Of a stretch of 64,000 nucleotides of DNA, positions 25,364-34,137 are shown in pieces. This DNA is from Listeria innocua (GTDB taxonomy: Bacteria > Bacillota > Bacilli > Lactobacillales > Listeriaceae), in NCBI RefSeq assembly GCF_028596125.1, contig NZ_CP117229.1, positions 2,650,001 through 2,714,000 on the forward strand, given 5' to 3'. The notes beneath the pieces were generated by a model. That model was not told the origin of the DNA. It saw nothing but the letters and a program-made list of their open reading frames with translations, and ran no database searches. Each line of letters begins with the position of its first letter. The stretch's first letter is position 1. Made by a program: the position numbers and the translations under genes.

Positions 25364-25620
25364 AAAAAACTCCCGTACTTTCCCGAATTAACAGGAAAGG
25401 GACGAGAGTTAACCGCGTTGCCACCCTTATTGGGACTTAAAAAAATCCCCAGCTTCATTTAGGTTTAACGGACCCAGCCGGAATGATTTACTCGCAAAAC
25501 TATGCTTTCCACCACTCACTCCAAGATGGATTCATAAGGAAACTTCACCAGTTCGCACCAACCACTGGCTCTCTTTAGAAATTCTACCTCATTACTACTT
25601 CTTGTCTTCGCTTTTCGTAT
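25364..25620 (-). ncRNA. T-box riboswitch of serS
   Basis: The leader holds the conserved T-box element AAGGGTGGCAACGCGG (minus strand, about 25416-25431). After it comes a terminator with arms around CCCTTTCC and GGGAAAG (about 25364-25408) and a T run. Stem I lies upstream and contains GAATCCATC, where TCC is a fitting serine specifier codon (about 25529-25531; my reading of the loop is tentative). Uncharged tRNA-Ser is expected to stabilise the antiterminator and permit serS transcription. Confidence 0.88.
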
Positions 25621-25669
25621 TAATTTAAAGTTATTCTATCGCATATCCGCTTAAATTACAAGCAAATCT

Positions 25670-26089
25670 TTAACCAATTAAATCGAGCGTGTCTGGACCG
25701 TCATCATCAGAATTCAGTATTCTAATTTGTTCCGGAACAATTTTTATAACGACAAAGGATGGTGAATCTTCGCCTTGAAACCAGTCTTTAGAGATATTTT
25801 CCCAGATGCGTTCTTTGATAGATTCATCTTCTTCCAGTGATGCTAAACCATTGATTTCTAAAAAGGCAGATCCGGGGCTATCATAGCCAATTAAAACGCA
25901 TACGTGCGGATTTCTACGGACTTCCTCTGTTTTCGGTAGTTCTTTTCCAGATGGTGTATAAAGTGTTAAGCCATCATGAAGAAACGTCATATATCTAGCG
26001 TGCGGAAAATCGCCTTGTACAGAGGTTAATACCCCAACTTGATGTTGTTCTAAAATGGCGAGAATTTTATCTTCTAGTTCATTTTCCAT
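25670..26089 (-). CDS. Pyridoxamine-phosphate-oxidase-fold general stress protein
   Basis: 139 residues of the FMN-binding split-barrel (general stress protein 26/YdaG type): VGVLTSVQGDFPHARYM at residues 18-34 and SPGSAFLEINGLASLEEDE around 70-88. It probably binds flavin; no reaction is established. The short C-terminal acidic tail (LNSDDDGPDTLDL) is typical. As I recall, the L. monocytogenes ortholog is a SigmaB-dependent stress gene, and a SigmaB-like sequence is visible upstream. It is monocistronic and divergent from pabA. Confidence 0.78.
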   Translation of the reverse strand: MENELEDKILAILEQHQVGVLTSVQGDFPHARYMTFLHDGLTLYTPSGKELPKTEEVRRNPHVCVLIGYDSPGSAFLEINGLASLEEDESIKERIWENISKDWFQGEDSPSFVVIKIVPEQIRILNSDDDGPDTLDLIG

Positions 26090-26121
26090 CTAAAACACCT
26101 TCCTTTGGTTATTTAGTGTAC

Positions 26122-26148
26122 ATTTCCACTTGTTTTCAGGCTTCAAAC
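26122..26148 (-). promoter_or_regulatory. Possible SigmaB promoter of the stress gene
   Basis: On the minus strand GTTTGA and TGGAAAT lie about 17 bases apart, resembling GTTT / GGGWAT of SigmaB promoters but with a slightly long spacer. It is 33 bases upstream of the start codon. Confidence 0.4.
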
Positions 26149-26219
26149 ATTTCAGGCTTGTTATCTCCGTAGCTATTTGCTATAAAAGAGTATAACCGTT
26201 TTGACTAGGGGGATTTGAA

Positions 26220-26792
26220 GTGATTTTATTAATCGATCATAATGACTCATTTACATATAATTTATACCAATATTTTTTAGAGCTTAAGGAAGATGTGCGG
26301 GTAGTTTCTGCTAGAGATTTTTCGCTTCAAGCATTCGACCAATTAGCGCCTGAAATGGTTATTCTTTCACCCGGACCTGGTTCTCCAGATGATTTTCCAG
26401 AAAGTTTAGCTCTACTAGACAAAATTAACGTTCCCATTCTCGGGATTTGCCTTGGCCATCAAATGATTGGTCATTTTTTCGGGGCAAAAGTGGTTCAGGC
26501 GGACCTTCCTGTTCACGGAAAAACTAGTATTATCTCGCATCACGGTGAAGGATTATTTGCTGGACTGGATTCGAGATTCTCAGTTGCCCGCTATCATTCT
26601 TTAGTTATCGACCCAAATACTGTGCCAGCTGATTTGAAAGTGACCGCTGTAACAGATGATGGGGTTTTAATGGGTTTAGAGCATCTGACAAAAGCGATTT
26701 ATAGTGTCCAATTTCATCCTGAAGCAATCCTATCTGAAAACGGACACGCAATTTTAGAAAACTTTGTACGACTGGGGAGAGCTGCCAAATGA
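26220..26792 (+). CDS. pabA: Aminodeoxychorismate/anthranilate synthase glutamine amidotransferase
   Basis: 190 residues from a GTG that follows AGGGGG by 7 bases. It is a class I glutamine amidotransferase with the nucleophile Cys in GICLGHQMIG (about residue 80) and the His-Glu pair in VQFHPEAI (about 168-175). It supplies ammonia from glutamine to PabB for p-aminobenzoate in folate synthesis. In many Bacillota this subunit also serves anthranilate synthase. Its stop overlaps the start of pabBC by four bases (ATGA), so the two products are made in equal amounts. Confidence 0.92.
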   Translation: MILLIDHNDSFTYNLYQYFLELKEDVRVVSARDFSLQAFDQLAPEMVILSPGPGSPDDFPESLALLDKINVPILGICLGHQMIGHFFGAKVVQADLPVHGKTSIISHHGEGLFAGLDSRFSVARYHSLVIDPNTVPADLKVTAVTDDGVLMGLEHLTKAIYSVQFHPEAILSENGHAILENFVRLGRAAK

Positions 26793-28495
26793 GTTTATTA
26801 CGTTTTGATTTTGAAGGTTCGGTAAAGATTTTTGAAAATCCACTTCGCGAACTGGTGGCACGCGATTTATCGGAAGTACTTCCTATTATGAAAGCTGCCG
26901 AAGAAGCCCAAAAATCCGGAAAATACGTTGCTGGCTTTGTTAGTTATGAGACCGCTCCTGCTTTTCGTAGTAATTTAAAAACCAAACAACCTGCCGAGAA
27001 CATGCCACTTATCTGGTTTGGTGTATACGACAACTTCACGACTGCACCTACCGAAAACTCAGACACTGCACCACTTTCTTTTAAAATGGATACGGATTAC
27101 CAGGATTATGCGGAAAAAATAGCACAGATTAAAGCGGAAATTGCTGCTGGAAACACGTACCAAATCAACTACACTGTTCGGCTTCAAAGTGATGTACCAA
27201 GTGAGTTTTCTGCCCAAGCCACTTTTGAATCGCTGCAACAAGTTGGAAAAGCAAACTATACAGCGCTACTTGAAACGGATGAATTTCAGATTATCTCCGC
27301 TTCACCCGAGCTATTTTTTAAATGGAAGGAAAACATCTTGACGACACGTCCAATGAAAGGCACCATTCGCCGCGGAAGTACGGAACAAGCTGACTTAGAA
27401 GCACATGATTGGTTAAAAAATGATCCTAAAAATCGTGCCGAAAATGTGATGATTGTTGATTTACTACGAAATGACCTTGGGATGATTGCAGTGCCCGGTA
27501 GCGTAAAAGTGCCTAAATTAATGACTTTAGAACCTTACCCAACAGTGTGGCAAATGACGTCTACTGTTACCGCAGAAACACCTCCTGATACTAGTTTAAC
27601 CGCAGTTTTCGAGGCGCTTTTCCCTTGTGGTTCAATAACTGGCGCCCCAAAAGCCCGGACAATGGAAATTATTTCAGAGCTAGAAGATTCACCTCGAGGC
27701 GTATACTGTGGCGCGATTGGATTCCTAGAACCTAATGGAAATGCAATTTTTAATGTGCCAATTCGAACGATTTCCATTGCAGATAATAAAGCAACTTATG
27801 GTGTTGGTGGCGGTATTGTTTGGGATTCTGATGCCGAAAGTGAATTTTCCGAGATTCATGCAAAATCAGCCATTTTAGAAAAAGCAACTAAGTTTTCTTT
27901 AATTGAATGTTTACGCCTTGAAAACGGAGCGCTTTCCCGGATAGACTTTCATCTAAAACGGCTTCAAACAAGCGCAAATTTTTTCGGTTTTCCTTTTGAC
28001 GGTGAAAAAATTGTGGAACTATGGCGGAAAACAGCGCGAAACAATCCAGCTGGAACATATAAATTAAGATTTTTACTCCATCCAAATGGCACGCACCTTT
28101 TAGAACTAACCGAAATAAGTACGCAAAATCAACAAATAACCGCGCAACTGGCAAAAAGTCCCGTCTCAACTGATGATTTATTCCTTTATCATAAAACCAC
28201 TAATCGATCTGTTTATGAAGACATGAAAAGCACTGAAACCGAGGAAACATTGCTTTGGAATGAGCGTGGCGAGCTGACAGAATTTACTACCGGGAATATA
28301 GTTCTAGGTATAAAAGACTGTTTTTTCACACCACCAGTGAGTTCAGGTCTTCTCCCAGGTACCATGAGAGCAGATTTATTAGCAAAAAACAAAATTTCCG
28401 AAAAAACACTAATGAAAAAAGACCTTTTCGAGGCTGACTTTGTGTGGTTAATAAATAGTGTAAGAGGATTTGTAGAAGTAGAAATCAAACAATAA
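26789..28495 (+). CDS. pabB: Fused aminodeoxychorismate synthase component I / lyase (PabB-PabC)
   Basis: 568 residues, longer than the 450-480 of stand-alone PabB because it is a fusion. Residues 1-365 form the chorismate-binding domain; RPMKGTIRRG carries the catalytic lysine of PabB (replacing Ala in anthranilate synthase), and SITGAPKARTMEII and GGGIVWDSDAESEF are conserved. Residues 375-568 are a class IV PLP aminotransferase-fold 4-amino-4-deoxychorismate lyase with the PLP lysine in YHKTTNR and GELTEFTTGNI. Together the protein makes aminodeoxychorismate and cleaves it to p-aminobenzoate plus pyruvate for folate. Confidence 0.92.
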   Translation: MSLLRFDFEGSVKIFENPLRELVARDLSEVLPIMKAAEEAQKSGKYVAGFVSYETAPAFRSNLKTKQPAENMPLIWFGVYDNFTTAPTENSDTAPLSFKMDTDYQDYAEKIAQIKAEIAAGNTYQINYTVRLQSDVPSEFSAQATFESLQQVGKANYTALLETDEFQIISASPELFFKWKENILTTRPMKGTIRRGSTEQADLEAHDWLKNDPKNRAENVMIVDLLRNDLGMIAVPGSVKVPKLMTLEPYPTVWQMTSTVTAETPPDTSLTAVFEALFPCGSITGAPKARTMEIISELEDSPRGVYCGAIGFLEPNGNAIFNVPIRTISIADNKATYGVGGGIVWDSDAESEFSEIHAKSAILEKATKFSLIECLRLENGALSRIDFHLKRLQTSANFFGFPFDGEKIVELWRKTARNNPAGTYKLRFLLHPNGTHLLELTEISTQNQQITAQLAKSPVSTDDLFLYHKTTNRSVYEDMKSTETEETLLWNERGELTEFTTGNIVLGIKDCFFTPPVSSGLLPGTMRADLLAKNKISEKTLMKKDLFEADFVWLINSVRGFVEVEIKQ

Positions 28496-28582
28496 TCAAT
28501 AGGTTTTTTCACAATTAAAAAGTGATTTTCGACAGTATATTTGCCATATTTTCGCCATATTTAGAATTAGTGAAAAAATTAC

Positions 28583-28611
28583 TTGCAAATTTTCACAAAC
28601 TATATTAGAAT
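28583..28611 (+). promoter_or_regulatory. SigmaA promoter of the heterodimeric ABC exporter
   Basis: TTGCAA (28583-28588), a 17-base spacer, and TAGAAT (28606-28611). GTGAAAAAATT and AATTTTCAC form an imperfect dyad over the -35 that may be an operator. The transcript leader would be about 40 bases, too short for a leader peptide. Confidence 0.7.
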
Positions 28612-28656
28612 ATGTGTTCGCACGTCTTTATTTCCGTTTTCCAAGGGAGGAAAATC

Positions 28657-30378
28657 ATGAAAGTATTGTTTCATCATCTTAAAAATTACAAGCTACAAGC
28701 AACATTATCTACTTTGTTTGTAGTAGTCATGGTTATCTCACAACTATGGCAACCAAAATTACTTCAGCAAGTCCTAGACGCCATCATGAAGGATAATATG
28801 GATGAAATTTCTTCCATAGGCGCACTTCTAATCGGTATTGCCGCAGTTGGCCTTATCGCTGGGATTCTAAACACGATTCTTTCTGCCAAAGTCGCTCAAG
28901 GTGTCGGCGCAGATATTCGTGAATCTAGTTTCCGTAAAATCCAAACATTTTCATTTAGTAACATTGAAAAACTTTCGACAGGTAATCTAGTTGTTCGACA
29001 AACAAACGATATTACCCAAGTACAAAATTTAGTGATGCTTTCACTACAGTCGCTAACAAGAATTCCGATTATGTTTATCGGGGCATTTATTTTAGCGATG
29101 TTTACTCTACCTGAATTATGGTGGGTAATTATTGTGCTTGTTGTACTCGTAGTGCTGATTGTTGTCTTCACATTTGGCTCTATGGGTAAACACTTTGCGA
29201 TTATCCAGAAGTTAATTGACCGCGTAAATTCTATCGCAAAAGAAAACCTTGCCGGAATGCGCGTTGTTAAATCTTTTGTTCAAGAAGATAACGAAATCGG
29301 ACGTTTCACAACTGTCAGTGACAAACTAACTCGTCACACTATCATTGTAGGAACTCTTTTTTCTGTCATGATTCCTGCATTTATGCTCGTTTCTAACTTA
29401 GCAATTGTTGTTTCTATTTTCTTCGTAGGTGACATGGCTGCTGAAAACCCAGAAGTTATCGGGGCTATCGCATCATTCATGAACTACTTAATGCAAATCA
29501 TGATGGCAATTATTATCGGCGGTATGCTAATGATGATGGCCTCTCGTGCGCTTATTTCCTTGAAACGTATTACTGAAGTTCTCGAAACAGAACCAGATAT
29601 TACATACAATGAAAATGCGCCTGAACAAGATTTAGAAGGTACTGTTGAGTTCCGTAACGTTAGTTTCAAATATGATGGTGACGATACACCTGCACTTGAA
29701 GATATTTCTTTTAAAGCGAATGTTGGTGAAATGGTCGGTATTGTTGGCGCAACAGGTTCCGGTAAATCGACTCTTGCCCAGCTAATTCCACGCCTTTATG
29801 ATCCAACTGAAGGTGAAGTTATTATTGGTGGTACTAACCTAAAAGACATCAATAAGAAAACACTTCGTAGCACCGTTTCCTTCGTGCTCCAACGCGCAAT
29901 CCTTTTCTCAGGAACAATCGCAGACAATTTACGTCATGGTAAAAAAGACGCGACAATCGATGAAATGGAACATGCAAGTAAAATAGCACAAGCGAAAGAA
30001 TTTATTGATAAACAAGCAAAACTTTATGAAGCTCCTGTTTCTGAGCGCGGTAATAACTTCTCTGGTGGACAAAAACAACGTCTATCCATTACACGCGGAG
30101 TTATCGGTTCGCCGAAAGTACTAATTCTTGATGACAGCACAAGTGCCCTTGATGCAAAATCCGAGAAATTAGTCAAAGAAGCACTTAATAAAGAGCTAGA
30201 CGACACAACTACTTTCATCATTGCACAAAAAATCTCTTCTGTTATTCAAGCAGATAAAATTCTCGTGCTCGATCAAGGTAAACTCGTTGGCGTTGGTTCC
30301 CACAAAGAACTTCTGAAAGAAAATGAAACTTACCGTGAAATTTACGACACTCAAAAAGGCAAGGAGGTAACCGCATAA
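28657..30378 (+). CDS. ABC exporter half-transporter with degenerate ATPase site (subunit 1)
   Basis: 573 residues; the ATG follows GGGAGGAAAATC. A six-helix membrane domain precedes the ATPase. Walker [10 protein letters not shown] and signature FSGGQKQR are normal, but the catalytic Glu after Walker B is Asp ([11 protein letters not shown]) and the H-loop His is Gln (IIAQKISS). Its own catalytic residues are thus impaired, as in the inactive-site half of heterodimers such as BmrC or TM287. It shares one base with the next gene (TAATG). Substrates may be drugs or peptides; none is shown. Confidence 0.87.
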   Translation: MKVLFHHLKNYKLQATLSTLFVVVMVISQLWQPKLLQQVLDAIMKDNMDEISSIGALLIGIAAVGLIAGILNTILSAKVAQGVGADIRESSFRKIQTFSFSNIEKLSTGNLVVRQTNDITQVQNLVMLSLQSLTRIPIMFIGAFILAMFTLPELWWVIIVLVVLVVLIVVFTFGSMGKHFAIIQKLIDRVNSIAKENLAGMRVVKSFVQEDNEIGRFTTVSDKLTRHTIIVGTLFSVMIPAFMLVSNLAIVVSIFFVGDMAAENPEVIGAIASFMNYLMQIMMAIIIGGMLMMMASRALISLKRITEVLETEPDITYNENAPEQDLEGTVEFRNVSFKYDGDDTPALEDISFKANVGEMVGIVGATGSGKSTLAQLIPRLYDPTEGEVIIGGTNLKDINKKTLRSTVSFVLQRAILFSGTIADNLRHGKKDATIDEMEHASKIAQAKEFIDKQAKLYEAPVSERGNNFSGGQKQRLSITRGVIGSPKVLILDDSTSALDAKSEKLVKEALNKELDDTTTFIIAQKISSVIQADKILVLDQGKLVGVGSHKELLKENETYREIYDTQKGKEVTA

Positions 30379-32150
30379 TGAAAGAGTTTAAACAAATTAG
30401 CCGCTTTTTCTGGCACTATCTGCGGGGTTATAAGCCTCAACTTTTTGTCATTTTAATTGCTGTAGTTTTTGCGACATACCTTCAAGTAAAAGCACCACAA
30501 TATATTGGTAATGCTGTTCAAGAGCTTGGTGATTATGTTGTTCGTTTAATGCGAACAGGTGTTGATGACAAGAGCGACTTCATCCATATCATTTGGATGC
30601 TGATTCTCTGCTACGTACTGCTCGCTGCTGCCACTTTTATCCAAAGTATCATTATGACAGGGGTAGCTGGTAAATCGACGAACAGAATGCGTATAGGGCT
30701 TTTCCGCAAGATGGAAAAACTATCGATTCGTTTCTTCGATAGCCGCAATGATGGCGAAATGCTGAGTCGCTTCACTAGTGACTTGGATAACATTTCTAAC
30801 ACACTCAACCAAGCATTGATTCAAGTGCTATCAAACATTGCATTAATGATTGGTGTCATCATCATGATGTTCCAGCAAAATGTGGAACTAGCCTTTGTTA
30901 CTTTAATATCTGCTCCATTTGCGATTATAATTGCGACTATAATCATTCGAAAAGCCCGCAAATTCGTTGATATTCAACAAGATGAATTAGGTGTTTTGAA
31001 CGGCTACATTGACGAAAAAATTTCTGGTCAAAAAATTATTATCACAAATGGCTTAGAAGAAGAAACTATTGAGGGCTTTGTTAAACAAAATAATGTTGTT
31101 AAAAACGCAACTTACAAAGGTCAAGTTTACTCCGGTTTACTTTTCCCAATGATGCAAGGTATTTCATTATTAAATACAGCTATCGTTATCTTCTTCGGTG
31201 GATGGTTAGCTCTAAACGGCGACCTTGAACGCACAGCCGCTCTTGGTTTAATCGTTATGTTCGTTCAATATTCACAACAATTCTATATGCCACTAACACA
31301 AATTTCGTCCCAGTACAGCTTGCTACAACTAGCAATCACTGGTGCGCGTCGTGTTAGTGAAGTATTTGCAGAGGAAGAAGAAGTTGAACGCGAGAACTTA
31401 CAAACAATTGATGGTATTAATAAAGGTGTTAAACTAGATCATGTTGATTTCGCTTATGACCCTGAAAAACCAGTTCTAAAAGACGTTTCAATTGATGTAA
31501 GTAAAGGTAAAATGGTGGCGCTTGTTGGACCAACTGGTTCTGGTAAGACAACTGTTATGAACCTTCTTAACCGCTTCTATAATGTCGACCGTGGTGCGAT
31601 TCTCTTTGATGATATCGACATCCGCGACATTCGCCTTGATTCTCTTCGTAAACAAGTTGGTATCGTGTTGCAAGATTCCGTTCTATTTACAGGAACCATT
31701 CGCGATAACATTGTTTTCGGTAAGCCGGAAGCAAGCGACGAGGAAGTGATTAACGCTGCGAAACAAGCTAACATCCATGACTTCATTATGAACCTAGAAA
31801 AAGGTTATGAAACAGAAATCAGTGATGAAAACAATATTTTCAGTGTTGGTCAAAAGCAGCTTATGAGTATTGCGAGAACTATTATTACGAACCCTTCTCT
31901 ACTAATTCTAGATGAAGCGACAAGTAATGTAGATACCGTAACCGAAAGCCGCATCCAAAAAGCTATGGACAACGTTATCTCCGGTAGAACTAGTTTCGTC
32001 ATTGCCCATCGTTTAAAAACTATCCTTGATGCCGACCATATCGTCGTACTACATCAAGGTGAAGTGATTGAACAAGGTAACCATGATGAGCTGATGAAGG
32101 CGGAAGGATTTTATTCTGAGCTTTATCATAATCAGTTTGTTATTGAGTAG
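30378..32150 (+). CDS. ABC exporter half-transporter (subunit 2, catalytic)
   Basis: 590 residues: six-helix membrane domain and ABC ATPase. Walker [10 protein letters not shown], Walker [13 protein letters not shown] with catalytic Glu, and H-loop VIAHRLKT are intact. The signature is altered to FSVGQKQ instead of LSGGQ. Because each ATP site uses the Walker motifs of one subunit and the signature of the other, the weak signature here pairs with the weak Walker B and H-loop of subunit 1, giving one degenerate and one active site. Coupled by TAATG to subunit 1; a strong terminator follows. Confidence 0.88.
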   Translation: MKEFKQISRFFWHYLRGYKPQLFVILIAVVFATYLQVKAPQYIGNAVQELGDYVVRLMRTGVDDKSDFIHIIWMLILCYVLLAAATFIQSIIMTGVAGKSTNRMRIGLFRKMEKLSIRFFDSRNDGEMLSRFTSDLDNISNTLNQALIQVLSNIALMIGVIIMMFQQNVELAFVTLISAPFAIIIATIIIRKARKFVDIQQDELGVLNGYIDEKISGQKIIITNGLEEETIEGFVKQNNVVKNATYKGQVYSGLLFPMMQGISLLNTAIVIFFGGWLALNGDLERTAALGLIVMFVQYSQQFYMPLTQISSQYSLLQLAITGARRVSEVFAEEEEVERENLQTIDGINKGVKLDHVDFAYDPEKPVLKDVSIDVSKGKMVALVGPTGSGKTTVMNLLNRFYNVDRGAILFDDIDIRDIRLDSLRKQVGIVLQDSVLFTGTIRDNIVFGKPEASDEEVINAAKQANIHDFIMNLEKGYETEISDENNIFSVGQKQLMSIARTIITNPSLLILDEATSNVDTVTESRIQKAMDNVISGRTSFVIAHRLKTILDADHIVVLHQGEVIEQGNHDELMKAEGFYSELYHNQFVIE

Positions 32151-32187
32151 ATAGACGCTTTTTATGGTCTGAAATAAATAGAAAAAA

Positions 32188-32228
32188 GGAAGTTCTCAAA
32201 TGTTAAACATTGAGAACTTCTTTTTTTA
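32188..32228 (+). terminator. Intrinsic terminator of the ABC exporter operon
   Basis: Stem GAAGTTCTCAAATGT / ACATTGAGAACTTC (one unpaired base) followed by a run of seven T. Confidence 0.9.
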
Positions 32229-32354
32229 TTTCATCAGTTTCTTAGTTTTGAGTGGTTTTTTCTAGCATACAAAGTCTTCTTTTCATTTTCATCTCAGTAA
32301 TTTTATGTTAACGTAATTTAGAACAGAAAAATAAAAACAGAGGTGAACATACAT

Positions 32355-32600
32355 ATGAATTTTAATCTTTTTGTTAGAAGTGGTTTTATTGGTCTTATTT
32401 TACTTTTTGTTATCCAGGTATTAGGGGTTGTAAGAGGGTTATTGATTCAATCTGGTTTTATGGATGGGAGCGTCAATCAGAGTTTACTGGGCACAAAGCT
32501 TATTATAGTGCCAATTATATTTTTTACTATTAGTATTGTTTTTTTCTTATTATGGTTTTATAAAGACTATCAAACAAATAAAAAAAAGTCGATTTCCTAG
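32355..32600 (+). CDS. Small membrane protein of unknown function
   Basis: 81 residues from the ATG that lies 8 bases after AGAGGTGA; a GTG 12 bases earlier overlaps the Shine-Dalgarno and is less likely. Two hydrophobic helices are clear: about residues 11-29 (FIGLILLFVIQVLGVV) and 48-66 (LIIVPIIFFTISIVFFLLW). A short Lys-rich tail (NKKKSIS) ends the protein and probably faces the cytoplasm. I do not recognise the family with certainty. It stands alone between terminators, convergent with dacA. Confidence 0.65.
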   Translation: MNFNLFVRSGFIGLILLFVIQVLGVVRGLLIQSGFMDGSVNQSLLGTKLIIVPIIFFTISIVFFLLWFYKDYQTNKKKSIS

Positions 32601-32620
32601 TTAAGGAAATCGACTTTTTT
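32582..32620. terminator. Bidirectional intrinsic terminator
   Basis: Stem AAAGTCGATTTCC / GGAAATCGACTTT with A and T runs on both sides. The left arm overlaps the end of the small membrane protein gene; dacA converges from the right. Confidence 0.88.
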
Positions 32621-32623
32621 ATG

Positions 32624-33961
32624 TTAATTAAACCAACCTTGCACACCATTAGAAACGTAGCTTCCAATGCCTTTAAAGAAAGAACCTACTGCTTGAGCGG
32701 AAAGTGCAAACCAGTTTGCCTTTTCGACATCGCCAGCAGTTAGTACTTTAATATTTTCTGTTTGTGTTCCATCAAGATAACCTAATTTGTCGCCATCTTT
32801 TAAGGATACTTCCATTTCGCCAACTTCCGTATTCTTTTTAACTGGTGCTTCTAAGGTTTTTTCTTTCAGTTTAACTTTAGTGCTTAATTTAGGTTCATTG
32901 TCGTTTTTTGGTACAACTAGCTTCACAGCATCTTTTGTGATAAGTCCAACTGTGTCTTCCTTACCTTTATCTACAGCGATTGTAGAAGGAATTTTCACTT
33001 TCGAGCCTGCTTTTTGTACTTCTTTTACTTTGAAATTGTTAAATGCATAATCTAGCATTTTGTTTGTTTCGTCAAAACGAGCACTCGTATGTTCACCTTT
33101 ACCACCGCCGTTAGCATGAAGTACCACGGTAACAACTCGCATGCCGTCTTGTACAGCTGTTGCAGTCAAACACATTCCAGCGTAATCAGTAGTTCCGGTT
33201 TTCAAGCCATCGACACCTTTACGACCGTAAATTAATCCTGGTAGTAACCAGTTCCAGTTCGACATGTCAATTTGGTCAGATGTGCCTTTACGGAATTCTT
33301 TTTTCGTTGTACTAGCTGTTTTAAGAACATCAGGATAATCATCAATTAAGTGTTTCGCAAGCTTTGCCATCCCGCGAGCCGTCATCTTGTTCTCATCTGT
33401 TGGACCGCCCACTTGCTGGCCACCTTTTAAATCTTCATTGTTAAGTCCAGTCGAGTTAACAAATTGGTGATCGCCTAGTTTTAATTCTTCTGCTTTTTTG
33501 TTCATTAAATCAACAAATTCTTTTTCAGAACCCGCTATTTTTTCAGAAATGGCAATTGCAGCCCCATTCGCGGAATAAATCGCCATAGCTTCATATAATT
33601 CTTGAACACTATACTCTTCACCTAATCTAAGTGGAACATTCGATAAGGAAGTGTCTTGAGAAACTTTGTAGGCATATTCAGAAATAGTTACTTTATCGTC
33701 CCATTTCAATTGTCCTTTATCAATAGCTTCAAGTAATAAGTATTCATCCATCATTTTCGTCATGGATGCAATTCCCATTAGCTTATCAGCATCTTTTGAA
33801 TATAAAATTTTACCAGTACTCTCTTCAATCGCGATTGCTGCGTTTGCATTTACATTTGGTGCTTCCGCGGCTTGTGCTGCTTTCGGACTTACTAAAAAGC
33901 CACTTACTGCAAGGGATGCTGCCATGATTACGATCCCTGTTTTTTTAATTATGTTTTTCAC
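32624..33961 (-). CDS. dacA: D-alanyl-D-alanine carboxypeptidase (PBP5/DacA)
   Basis: 445 residues. A signal peptide (about residues 1-32, cleavage after AQA) is followed by the S11 peptidase domain with SMTK (about 65), SAN (about 128, YSANGAAIA) and KTGTT (about 254). A C-terminal PBP5 beta domain (about 310-400) ends in an amphipathic helix (AVGSFFKGIGSYVSNGVQGW) that would attach to the membrane. It trims the terminal D-Ala from peptidoglycan pentapeptides and so sets cross-linking. GTG start, preceded by GGAGAAGTTGCA. Confidence 0.95.
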   Translation of the reverse strand: MKNIIKKTGIVIMAASLAVSGFLVSPKAAQAAEAPNVNANAAIAIEESTGKILYSKDADKLMGIASMTKMMDEYLLLEAIDKGQLKWDDKVTISEYAYKVSQDTSLSNVPLRLGEEYSVQELYEAMAIYSANGAAIAISEKIAGSEKEFVDLMNKKAEELKLGDHQFVNSTGLNNEDLKGGQQVGGPTDENKMTARGMAKLAKHLIDDYPDVLKTASTTKKEFRKGTSDQIDMSNWNWLLPGLIYGRKGVDGLKTGTTDYAGMCLTATAVQDGMRVVTVVLHANGGGKGEHTSARFDETNKMLDYAFNNFKVKEVQKAGSKVKIPSTIAVDKGKEDTVGLITKDAVKLVVPKNDNEPKLSTKVKLKEKTLEAPVKKNTEVGEMEVSLKDGDKLGYLDGTQTENIKVLTAGDVEKANWFALSAQAVGSFFKGIGSYVSNGVQGWFN

Positions 33962-34137
33962 TGCAACTTCTCCTTCATTTGAGCAAATTATTGACTCATT
34001 TTATCTATATTTTAATCAAGAAACCTATTTTAAAATTCCCTTTTTGAATAAGTTTCATTTTTTTGACGGATACTTTCATATTTTACCATGATTTAGTAGT
34101 GCCGTATATAAAACTTTTCGCCCAAAAACCAAATTTT

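Noticed and set aside
25335-25424. N-terminal extension of seryl-tRNA synthetase
   Set aside because: The extension translates the T-box antiterminator region and lacks a ribosome binding site.
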